Shown here one piece after another: positions 7,138-13,164 of a stretch of 17,145 nucleotides of DNA. The notes beneath the pieces are model-generated. The model was not told the DNA's origin and ran no database searches. It saw nothing but the letters and a program-made list of their open reading frames with translations. A program made the position numbers and the translations under genes. The DNA comes from Treponema sp. (lineage in GTDB: Bacteria; Spirochaetota; Spirochaetia; Treponematales; Treponemataceae). The stretch is taken from NCBI GenBank assembly GCA_016293915.1, contig JAEDCY010000051.1:1-17145 (forward strand), in the 5' to 3' direction. Within the stretch, counting starts at the first letter, position 1, and each line of letters starts with the position of its first letter.

Positions 7138-7665
7138 ATGATTTCACTCGATCAGGTTTATCTTCTTGAACAAAAGGTTGAAAGCGCTGTTGAAAAGATT
7201 CAACAGCTGCAAGCAGAAAACGATGCTCTCCGCAGCAAATGCAACGAGCTCACAAATGCGCTTTCTGCAAAGTCGGAGCAGCTTTCTAATTTTGAATCAG
7301 ATCAGAGCCAGATCGAGACTGGAATCAAAAAGGCGCTTGACCGCTTGAATTCGATTGAGAATTCTGTATTGAAAAATGCAGATCAGCAGAATCAGGCGGC
7401 ACAAGCTGCTAAGCCTGCAGTTCAGGTTTCTCCTGCTCCACAGGAACAATCTGCAACAACAGTTCAGAGCACACCTAGCTTTGATACAATGGACACAGTT
7501 CCAGAAACGACTGAAGAACCTACAAAAGTAAACGAAGAACAGTCGGTAAATATTCCAGAACAGACATTTAATACTACAAACATAGAAGAAAACTTTGAGA
7601 GCGAAGACGATATTGATGCTCCCGAAGATGATAATCACGACGGCTTAGGCTTTGATATTTTCTAA
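7138..7665 (+). CDS. ZapB-like coiled-coil protein with long acidic tail
   Basis: The N-terminal third (about residues 3-75) is a heptad coiled coil (YLLEQKVESAVEKIQQLQAE onward) resembling short ZapB-type division proteins. After it comes a disordered Ala/Gln/Pro/Thr-rich stretch (about 85-150) and a very acidic end finishing GLGFDIF, which looks like a conserved C-terminal peptide that could dock a partner. At 175 residues it is about twice the length of enterobacterial ZapB, so the name is only by analogy. AAGGAAG precedes the ATG. Its stop overlaps the zapA start by one base, so the two are probably translated together and act together at the septum; this is inferred from context. Confidence 0.7.
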   Translation: MISLDQVYLLEQKVESAVEKIQQLQAENDALRSKCNELTNALSAKSEQLSNFESDQSQIETGIKKALDRLNSIENSVLKNADQQNQAAQAAKPAVQVSPAPQEQSATTVQSTPSFDTMDTVPETTEEPTKVNEEQSVNIPEQTFNTTNIEENFESEDDIDAPEDDNHDGLGFDIF

Positions 7666-7979
7666 TGGGAAAATTAAAGATTGAAATGCTTGGAACTTCT
7701 TTTACAATCCAGGCAAATGAAGATAACGAATATCTCGAAAAGCTTTTAGGCTACTACAAAAGAATCACAGAAGACGTAAATAAAATAGACTCAATCAAAA
7801 ATCCTTTGCAAACCGCAATTCTTTCCGGCATTATGATTTGCGATGAACTTTATAAAGAAAAGCAGGCCAAGGTTGCAATGGAAAACGGCGAATATGTTCC
7901 TGTCGAAAACGATATGGACACAATGGAAATTGAACGCCGTACTCAGAATATGATTGATAAAATCGATAAGGTACTTTAA
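7665..7979 (+). CDS. zapA: Cell division protein ZapA
   Basis: FtsZ-associated protein that bundles FtsZ filaments at the division site. The 104-residue product has the ZapA opening KIEMLGTSFTIQANEDNEYLEKLL, then a helix with NPLQTAILSGIMICDELYKEK and a C-terminal helix for dimerisation. The ATG overlaps the stop of the ZapB-like gene (TAATG) with no Shine-Dalgarno of its own, so translational coupling is likely. Its place directly after infC-rpmI-rplT links division to the translation operon. Confidence 0.88.
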   Translation: MGKLKIEMLGTSFTIQANEDNEYLEKLLGYYKRITEDVNKIDSIKNPLQTAILSGIMICDELYKEKQAKVAMENGEYVPVENDMDTMEIERRTQNMIDKIDKVL

Positions 7980-7982
7980 TTT

Positions 7983-8444
7983 ATGGAAAGCGCGGCTATC
8001 ACAATCTGGGTGGACGCGGATTCCTGCCCTTCTCTCGTAAGAAACCACACTGTAAAAATGGGAAACAAACTCGGTATAAAGGTTGTCTTTGCCGCAAATA
8101 AGAAAATTAGCTGCGATACAGGCATTTTTGAAATGGTTATCTGCGCCGAAGAAAAAGATGCCGCTGACAATTATATTTTTGAAAACTGTAAAGCGAGCGA
8201 TCTTGTAATTACCCGTGACATAGTTTTTGCAGACCGCCTTGTTGAAAAAGGAATCTGCTGCATAAATGACCGTGGCACAGAATTCAACCGGGAAATGATA
8301 AAGGAACGTTTGAGCACCCGCGACTTTGATTTACAACTGGCAGAAATTGGACTTGTAAAACATCACCACGAAGGCTACGACAAAAAAAAGTTCGCGGCAT
8401 TCGCGAACTCTTTTGATAAAGTTATACACAGATTATTAAAGTAA
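7983..8444 (+). CDS. DUF188 (UPF0178, YaiI/YqxD) family protein
   Basis: A 153-residue conserved protein of unknown function. The family signature WVDADSCPSLVRN is at the N-terminus, then VVFAANKK, VICAEEKDAADNYIFENCKASDLVITRDIVFADRLVEKG, and INDRGTEFNREMIKERLSTRD. The acidic residues VDAD, KDAAD and TRD resemble a PIN-like nuclease site, a known fold suggestion and not proof of activity. It starts three bases after zapA with only a weak AAGG 11 bases upstream, and ends the operon; the next 77 bp hold a large palindrome. Confidence 0.9.
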   Translation: MESAAITIWVDADSCPSLVRNHTVKMGNKLGIKVVFAANKKISCDTGIFEMVICAEEKDAADNYIFENCKASDLVITRDIVFADRLVEKGICCINDRGTEFNREMIKERLSTRDFDLQLAEIGLVKHHHEGYDKKKFAAFANSFDKVIHRLLK

Positions 8445-8518
8445 GTGGTTTCGATACGTCCTTCGGACTACTCAACCACCGGTGGTTGAGTGCCGCGAAC
8501 GCGGTGTATCGAAACCAC
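8445..8518. repeat. Cloverleaf-shaped palindromic element filling a convergent gap
   Basis: Perfect 13-bp outer arms GTGGTTTCGATAC (8445-8457) and GTATCGAAACCAC (8506-8518) enclose three perfect inner hairpins: GTCC-TTC-GGAC (8458-8468), a 20-bp palindrome of CTCAACCACC and its complement (8471-8490), and CCGCG-AA-CGCGG (8493-8504). The element starts on the base after the DUF188 stop and ends three bases before the HD-GYP stop. There is no T-run, so it is not a standard terminator, though it could stop transcription or protect 3' ends from both sides. It looks like a dispersed REP/MITE-type repeat. Confidence 0.85.
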
Positions 8519-8521
8519 CGG

Positions 8522-9784
8522 CTAATCTTCCGGTTCATCCGGATATGCCACCTGAATAGAACAGATTCTGTCTTTTACCTGCATAAAGGCAAGAACAACC
8601 TCAGGATCAAACTGTGAGCCGGAATTATTCAAAATTTCAGAGAAAGCATCTTCTATTGTCCATGCTTCCTTATAACAGCGTTTTTGGCTCAAAGCATCAA
8701 AAACATCTGCTACTGCAACAATTCGTGCAGAAAGAGGAATGTCTTTTCCACTCAATGGCTCACAAAGAGGAACAATTCCATCCTTTACAGAAAAATCGCT
8801 AAGCGAAATCTTTCCAGGGTATCCAGAAGCACCACCATCCCAGCGATCATGGTGATGAAGAGCAACTTCCTGAGACATTACATCAAGAAGAGACTCAGGT
8901 GGCTCAAAAAGCTGTGCACCAATACAGGTATGGCCTTTCATAATATTTCTTTCTTCATCCGTAAAGCGAGGAAAAGCTTTCTTTAATATAACATCCGAAA
9001 TACCTACTTTACCAACATCATGGAACTTAGCGGCAATCTTAAGATTATCGCGATAACGGTGGATTTCTGATTCCGGAACATTATGATTAAAGGCCCAGCG
9101 GTCATAAATTTCAAGCGAATATGATGAAACACGTTCAATATGTGGATAGGTTTCTTTTGGATCGCGGAACTCAGACATCTTAAGCATACGCTTTACCATA
9201 TTTGCAGTAAGATAAGCGTGCTGCAAAGCCTGAACCGCAGCAGTTGCAAAGTGAGCGATGAGCATTTCTGCTTCATCATCAAAAGTAATTATTTTACCGT
9301 CTTCATCTTTTGCATTGATAATCTGAAGAATACCAAGCAGATTACCGTTTGCCATCTTAAGAGGAATGGTATACATAGATTTTGTACGGTAATCAGTTGT
9401 AAGGTCAGTATTTTTATTAAATTTGTACGGTTTTGATTCCGGAATTTTATAGCAGTCTTTAATATTTAAAGGTTTTCCGGAAACAGCTACATAACCACAA
9501 ATCTGTTTTTCGTTAATTGGAAATGAGAAGCTTGTATAGGGTAGTTTTTCACCTGGAGCAAGTTCTTTAAGATGAGTATCATTCTGTCCATATTTGATTT
9601 TAAGCTTATCGCCTTCTACAACATAAATTGACCCGGCATCCGCATTTACAATTTTACGGGTTTCGGTGAGGATACGCTCAAGAAGAACGTCAACGTCCTG
9701 AATTTCTCCAAGTTCACGCTCAATTTCTATAATACGCTGCAGTTTGTCATCATGGTCAGATTCAATGTGGTCAATTTCACTCAT
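8522..9784 (-). CDS. GAF-HD-GYP protein, probable cyclic-di-GMP phosphodiesterase
   Basis: Likely degrades c-di-GMP. A GAF sensor domain (about 30-190, with DAGSIYVV, then IPLKMANGNLLGILQIINAKD and FDDEAEML) is followed by an HD-GYP domain (about 195-405). Catalytic and metal residues are present: H255-D256 in KFHDVGKVGI, H285, the HHH at 310-312, WDGGASGYP at 315-323, D360 in RIVAVADVFDAL, and FDPEVV near 392. Between GYP and IPLSARI there are about 26 residues instead of the usual 8-10, and GYP is preceded by GGAS, so this loop is unusual. No transmembrane segment. No Shine-Dalgarno; CATAAT (9794-9799) ends nine bases before the ATG. It is 33 bp after the RsmB-like gene. Confidence 0.9.
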   Translation of the reverse strand: MSEIDHIESDHDDKLQRIIEIERELGEIQDVDVLLERILTETRKIVNADAGSIYVVEGDKLKIKYGQNDTHLKELAPGEKLPYTSFSFPINEKQICGYVAVSGKPLNIKDCYKIPESKPYKFNKNTDLTTDYRTKSMYTIPLKMANGNLLGILQIINAKDEDGKIITFDDEAEMLIAHFATAAVQALQHAYLTANMVKRMLKMSEFRDPKETYPHIERVSSYSLEIYDRWAFNHNVPESEIHRYRDNLKIAAKFHDVGKVGISDVILKKAFPRFTDEERNIMKGHTCIGAQLFEPPESLLDVMSQEVALHHHDRWDGGASGYPGKISLSDFSVKDGIVPLCEPLSGKDIPLSARIVAVADVFDALSQKRCYKEAWTIEDAFSEILNNSGSQFDPEVVLAFMQVKDRICSIQVAYPDEPED

Positions 9785-9793
9785 ATCATTTCT

Positions 9794-9821
9794 ATTATGA
9801 CTGATAATTCAAAAAAATCAA
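9794..9821 (-). promoter_or_regulatory. Possible promoter of the HD-GYP gene
   Basis: On the minus strand TTGATT (9816-9821), 16 bp, CATAAT (9794-9799), then nine bases and the ATG. It overlaps the stop of the upstream RsmB-like gene. The match is moderate; the gene may equally be read through from upstream. Confidence 0.4.
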
Positions 9822-10678
9822 GATGTAAAACAAGTTTTTTGTTTTTTGATAATTGAGAAGAAAATCGGACCGGCCCCCTTCTGATTATCAGGCATAATCA
9901 TATAACCGTATTGTGTTTTTTCAAAACCAGGAAGTTGAATATCTGTAAAATCTGAAATTTGAGATAAATCAGCTTCCGCTTCTAAAAGTGAAAAAGCAGT
10001 ACCGTCTTTATTATACTTTTTATAAAGCCTTTCAATCATACCGTCATTTTCCTGCGGACAAAGAGCACAGGTTGAATACAAAAGTATTCCCCCCGGCCGT
10101 AACAAACGATAGGCCGAAGAAAGCAAAGCCCATTGTTCGGTTGTAACAGTTTTAATACGTGAGGGTGACCAGTTATTCAGATATTTCGGATCTGAAATTA
10201 CATGACGCTCCGAAGAACAAGGTGCATCCAGTAAAATACGGTCAAAGCATTCGGACTGGCGTGTGCACCAGGTAGCACCGTCACTGCAGGAAGTTTTTAC
10301 GCGTTCAGAGATTTCTGGAGGAAGACAGGTTTGTACAACTTTTGCAAGGCGATGCTTTCGTTCCGGAGAACGCTCATTTGAAGAAAGAGTTGCATTCTTT
10401 GGCATACGGCTTGCAAGGACAAGAGTTTTACCACCAGGCGCGGCGCAGAGGTCTAAGAGGTCGGTGGCGTTTTCAAGCGGCAGGCAGAGGGCCGCAAGCA
10501 CAGAGGCACTATCGAGAAAGTAAGATTGCTCAGCTCCGGTTACGTGATATTCAACTGCACTTCCCTCACCTGCAAAAGCGGCTTTAAGGGACGGCCAGCG
10601 CTGGCCATAGAGTTCACTGTAATATTGTTCAAAGCCTTCTGCTCCAGATAACTTTTCTTTAGCGGATTTTCTGCTCAT
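9818..10678 (-). CDS. RsmB/NSUN-type RNA (cytosine-5) methyltransferase
   Basis: Transfers methyl from SAM to C5 of a cytosine in rRNA or tRNA. The catalytic domain is complete: SAM motif DLCAAPGGKT (76-85), DAPCSS with the second-site C154, and YSTC with the probable nucleophile C204. The piece SSERHVISDPKYLNNWSPSRIK resembles the NSUN3/NSUN4 branch more than long RsmB proteins, and it lacks the RsmB N-terminal NusB-like domain (286 residues). I choose the ATG at 10678; an in-frame TTG at 10696 would add six residues but would extend the overlap with the upstream gene. The ATG start overlaps the NagZ-like gene by 20 bases, so the genes are coupled. Substrate unknown. Confidence 0.87.
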   Translation of the reverse strand: MSRKSAKEKLSGAEGFEQYYSELYGQRWPSLKAAFAGEGSAVEYHVTGAEQSYFLDSASVLAALCLPLENATDLLDLCAAPGGKTLVLASRMPKNATLSSNERSPERKHRLAKVVQTCLPPEISERVKTSCSDGATWCTRQSECFDRILLDAPCSSERHVISDPKYLNNWSPSRIKTVTTEQWALLSSAYRLLRPGGILLYSTCALCPQENDGMIERLYKKYNKDGTAFSLLEAEADLSQISDFTDIQLPGFEKTQYGYMIMPDNQKGAGPIFFSIIKKQKTCFTS

Positions 10679-11861
10679 CAAAAAGCCCTGCCTCAATCTT
10701 ATATTTTATAATTCTTTTTACAGCCTGATCGATTTTTGCTTCAAAAGTAGAATCTTCTTTAGCACGATTATACAAAACCTTTCCAGCCTTAGCAAAACGT
10801 TTTTCAGAAATCATAATGCAGTCTACACCTGCCTCAACAGCACGAATTGCAGCAACTTCTGGCGGATACCCGTTATCAGCAAGAGCTCCCATGAAAATAT
10901 CATCAGAAAAAATAAGCCCCTTGTAGCCATATTCGTTACGAAGAATATCAGTTACCCAGACCTTTGAAAGGCAGGCCGGAACTCCGGCATCTACCGCAGT
11001 TGTACGGGCATGTGACATAAGAACAACCGCCGGCTCATATTTTACAAGCTCGCGGAAAGGTTCAATTGATTCTTCAAGTTCTTTCTTTGTCAGTGTAATC
11101 TCAGGAAGTCCAGTATGCGGATCTGTATTTGTATTGCCTGGGAAATGTTTAAGTACGGTTGCGATTCCATTATTTTCATAAGCATTTATACACGCAAGGC
11201 CGTACTGCCTTACCTGAAAAGAATTTCCGAAGCTGCGGCCGTCAAGAAAATCTTTATTACCTTCAGTGCAGACTTCTGCAACAGGCGCAAGATTCATATC
11301 AAAACCGAGTTCTTTCATCCCGGCCGCCTGTTCTCCGTATAATCTGTAAGCTCCACCTGCATCATAATTTTTTGCAACATCTTCATTTGATGGAAGTTTT
11401 GGATTCAGTTTCTTAAGCCGACTAACCCAGCCACCTTCCTGATCCACGCAAAGGTAGGGCTGAATATTTTCGTAAGTTTCACAATAGTCGCGGATTGATT
11501 TTTTATAATCCTTCATCTGCTCGCGTGAATCTGCAATATTATAAGAAAAGAAAATATAACCGCCTGCAATTAAAGGAGTCTGGTCATTGCTGCCAGTCAT
11601 GGCCCCAACCGTTTCGTAAGAGCGGAAGGTCGTATTTCCTTCCAGGTTTTCTATAAAAAGCTGGGCGATTTTCTGTTCCAGGGGCAATGCATTTACATAG
11701 CGGGTAAGTGCTTCGTCTCTTTCATTATTTATCTGATTTATATAGCATTGAACTTCGCTGGCAGAAGCGTGAGTTTTGATTTCTTTTTTAGTTTGTTTAT
11801 CGGTACAAGCTGAGAGCAAGAAAAATGATAATCCTAAGATGCAAAAACTTTTTGTTTTCAT
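10659..11861 (-). CDS. GH3-family NagZ-like beta-N-acetylhexosaminidase, predicted lipoprotein
   Basis: Likely removes N-acetylglucosamine from muropeptides or other glycans outside the cytoplasmic membrane. The N-terminus is a lipoprotein signal with lipobox LSAC (C19). Family sites: VDQEGG (139-144), KHFPG (238-242), DPH (247-249; Asp-His acid/base dyad) and SDD (319-321; contains the nucleophile). The loop between KHFPG and DPH is about two residues shorter than in typical KHFPGHGDTxxDSH enzymes, and the His after KHFPG is Asn. E. coli NagZ is cytosolic, so a lipoprotein form points to surface or periplasmic glycan use. No Shine-Dalgarno; the -10 box ends six bases before the ATG. First gene of a three-gene minus-strand unit. 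Confidence 0.88.
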   Translation of the reverse strand: MKTKSFCILGLSFFLLSACTDKQTKKEIKTHASASEVQCYINQINNERDEALTRYVNALPLEQKIAQLFIENLEGNTTFRSYETVGAMTGSNDQTPLIAGGYIFFSYNIADSREQMKDYKKSIRDYCETYENIQPYLCVDQEGGWVSRLKKLNPKLPSNEDVAKNYDAGGAYRLYGEQAAGMKELGFDMNLAPVAEVCTEGNKDFLDGRSFGNSFQVRQYGLACINAYENNGIATVLKHFPGNTNTDPHTGLPEITLTKKELEESIEPFRELVKYEPAVVLMSHARTTAVDAGVPACLSKVWVTDILRNEYGYKGLIFSDDIFMGALADNGYPPEVAAIRAVEAGVDCIMISEKRFAKAGKVLYNRAKEDSTFEAKIDQAVKRIIKYKIEAGLFDEQKIR

Positions 11862-11867
11862 AATAAT

Positions 11868-11896
11868 ATTATATCACATGGATTCGATTTTGCTAA
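11868..11896 (-). promoter_or_regulatory. Promoter of the NagZ-like gene, predicted to give a leaderless mRNA
   Basis: On the minus strand TTAGCA (11891-11896), exactly 17 bp, then a perfect TATAAT (11868-11873). Six bases later comes the ATG (11861), so transcription should begin at or next to the A of ATG. The -35 sits inside the hairpin at 11886-11905. Confidence 0.65.
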
Positions 11897-11905
11897 CGCA
11901 AAATC
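11886..11905. repeat. Hairpin with GCTAACGC core overlapping the nagZ-like -35 box
   Basis: GATTTTGC (11886-11893) and GCAAAATC (11898-11905) form a perfect 8-bp stem with loop TAAC. The same core GCTAACGC recurs in the longer hairpin at 15664-15689, suggesting a common small repeat. On the plus strand T's follow, but no plus-strand gene lies upstream to be terminated. Confidence 0.6.
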
Positions 11906-11943
11906 CCTTTTTTTGAATTTAAAATTTTAAATACATATAAAAA

Positions 11944-12178
11944 GGGGGTGACCAATAAGTTTACCTCCTAGTGTCATTCCGAACGCTAGGCCACATTCGC
12001 ACGAACCTGCTACGAATGTGTGTTTCGGAATCTATAGATCTAAATGTAGAGTAGATGCTGAAACATAGGGAGCGGCACTGCGTAGCAGGGCAAAAATAGT
12101 TCAGTGGACTATTTTTAGCGAGTCTCCGGGCAGCTGTGCTGCAAAGGTTCAGCATGACAATACTTTTTAGACAGCCCC
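11944..12178. repeat. MITE-like palindromic element, long copy A
   Basis: Shares its ends and middle with the shorter copy at 14646-14766. Common parts in order: GGGGG(A)TGACCAATAAGT onward to GTGTCATTCCGAAC, TTTCGGAATCTATA, GTAGATGCTGAAACA, and GTTCAGCATGAC to GACAGCCCC. The first and last ten bases form an imperfect terminal inverted repeat (GGGGGTGACC against GGGGCTGTCC). This copy carries about 38 extra bases in the first hairpin loop (11985-12022) and about 80 in the second (12066-12146). It occupies most of the 395-bp gap between the nagZ-like and SDR starts. The rest of that gap holds the two promoters and AT-rich sequence. It encodes no credible protein. Confidence 0.85.
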
Positions 12179-12220
12179 TTCCAAACCCGTGTGGTAAAAA
12201 AATAATAATTTTCACGGTAT

Positions 12221-12249
12221 TTGTAAAAGATACATTAATTGTATATAAT
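12221..12249 (+). promoter_or_regulatory. Promoter of the SDR-pncB unit, predicted to give a leaderless mRNA
   Basis: TTGTAA (12221-12226), exactly 17 bp, then a perfect TATAAT (12244-12249), then seven bases and the ATG at 12257. Transcription should start one base before or at the start codon. There is no Shine-Dalgarno at usable distance. Confidence 0.65.
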
Positions 12250-12256
12250 GGAAGAT

Positions 12257-13120
12257 ATGAAGCGAATTGCGATAATTACAGGTGCGAGCTCAGGAATTGG
12301 TGAAGAATTCACCAGACAGGTTTGTGCAAAATACGATTATGATGAAATCTGGATTATTGCACGTCGCGAAGAAAAACTCCAGGAACTTGCAGAGCAGTTG
12401 AATAAAACAAAAAATTTTAACTGCGTACGTCCGGTTGTAATGGATGTTGCTGGTAAAGCAGGAGTTGAAGGACTCAAAGCTTTTATCAAAGCAGAAGATG
12501 AAAAACTTCGTAAAGTTGAAAGTGGTATTGAAATAGGACTTTTGATAAACAATGCAGGCTTTGGAACTTATGGTCCTTTCGCAGAAACTTCAATCAACCG
12601 TCAGATGGATATGATTGAGCTCAATTGTACCACTGTCACAGGAATCTGCGGAATTGCACTGCCCTACCTAAAAGCAGGCTCAGTTGTGATTAATACCGCC
12701 TCGCTGGCTGCCTTCTTACCGCTGGGAAATTTTGCGGTGTACGGAGCTACTAAAGCTTACGTTTTAAGTTTTTCGGTTGCACTTGCAGCCGAGCTTCACG
12801 ACAAGGGAATTAAGGTTTGTGCATTGTGTCCTGGTTCGGTTAGCACTGAATTTGCAAATGTTGCCTCTAACGGAGCCCGCAAAGAAGTAAAGGGAGGTTT
12901 TCCTCCTCAAAAGGTTGTGGCTCAGTGTCTGAGACGTGCCTTCAAAGGAAAAACAATTTCATTATACAGACAAAAATGGCGTATAAACGCCTTCTTAAGT
13001 CGATTTATCGGCCGTTACCTCGGAGCAAGGTTTACCTATAAATACAGTCCTCGTCCTCATAATCCAGATGAAGATATGATGAAAAAAAATGAAGAGATTT
13101 CGGTCTCTGATTTTATGTAA
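12257..13120 (+). CDS. Short-chain dehydrogenase/reductase (SDR)
   Basis: NAD(P)-dependent oxidoreductase of unknown substrate, 287 residues from the chosen ATG. Classical SDR marks: TGASSGIG (8-15), NNAG (98-101), N123, S149, and YGATK with Y162 and K166; CPGSV follows. The C-terminal extension after 200 is basic and resembles that of SDRs acting on membrane-associated or lipid substrates, which is only a suggestion. The TTG at 12239 and ATG at 12248 overlap the -10 box, so they would be upstream of or inside the promoter; ATG 12257 gives the usual MKRIAIITGASSGIG opening. pncB follows after 44 bp and is probably on the same transcript. Confidence 0.9.
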   Translation: MKRIAIITGASSGIGEEFTRQVCAKYDYDEIWIIARREEKLQELAEQLNKTKNFNCVRPVVMDVAGKAGVEGLKAFIKAEDEKLRKVESGIEIGLLINNAGFGTYGPFAETSINRQMDMIELNCTTVTGICGIALPYLKAGSVVINTASLAAFLPLGNFAVYGATKAYVLSFSVALAAELHDKGIKVCALCPGSVSTEFANVASNGARKEVKGGFPPQKVVAQCLRRAFKGKTISLYRQKWRINAFLSRFIGRYLGARFTYKYSPRPHNPDEDMMKKNEEISVSDFM

Positions 13121-13130
13121 TATATAAATC

Positions 13131-13150
13131 GTCATCCTGAGGAATGACAC
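13131..13150. repeat. Small palindrome, possible relic of the A/B element family
   Basis: GTCATCC-TGA-GGAATGAC folds into a hairpin with one bulged A. Its right half GGAATGACAC is the exact reverse complement of GTGTCATTCC in both MITE-like copies. It lies between SDR and pncB and supplies a spurious in-frame ATG (13144). Confidence 0.45.
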
Positions 13151-13164
13151 AACAAGGAAGAAAT

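Noticed and set aside
10679..10696. TTG start adding six residues to the RsmB-like protein
   Set aside because: The ATG at 10678 is a stronger start codon with a GGG-containing stretch upstream, and the extension adds only overlap with the preceding gene.
11961..12215. Minus-strand reading frame of 84 codons between the nagZ-like and SDR genes
   Set aside because: It lies within the palindromic element A, with no ribosome site; it is a by-product of the repeat.
13144..13164. Upstream ATG for pncB
   Set aside because: It sits in a palindrome shared with the repeat family, has no Shine-Dalgarno, and the ATG at 13165 has AAGGA at good spacing.
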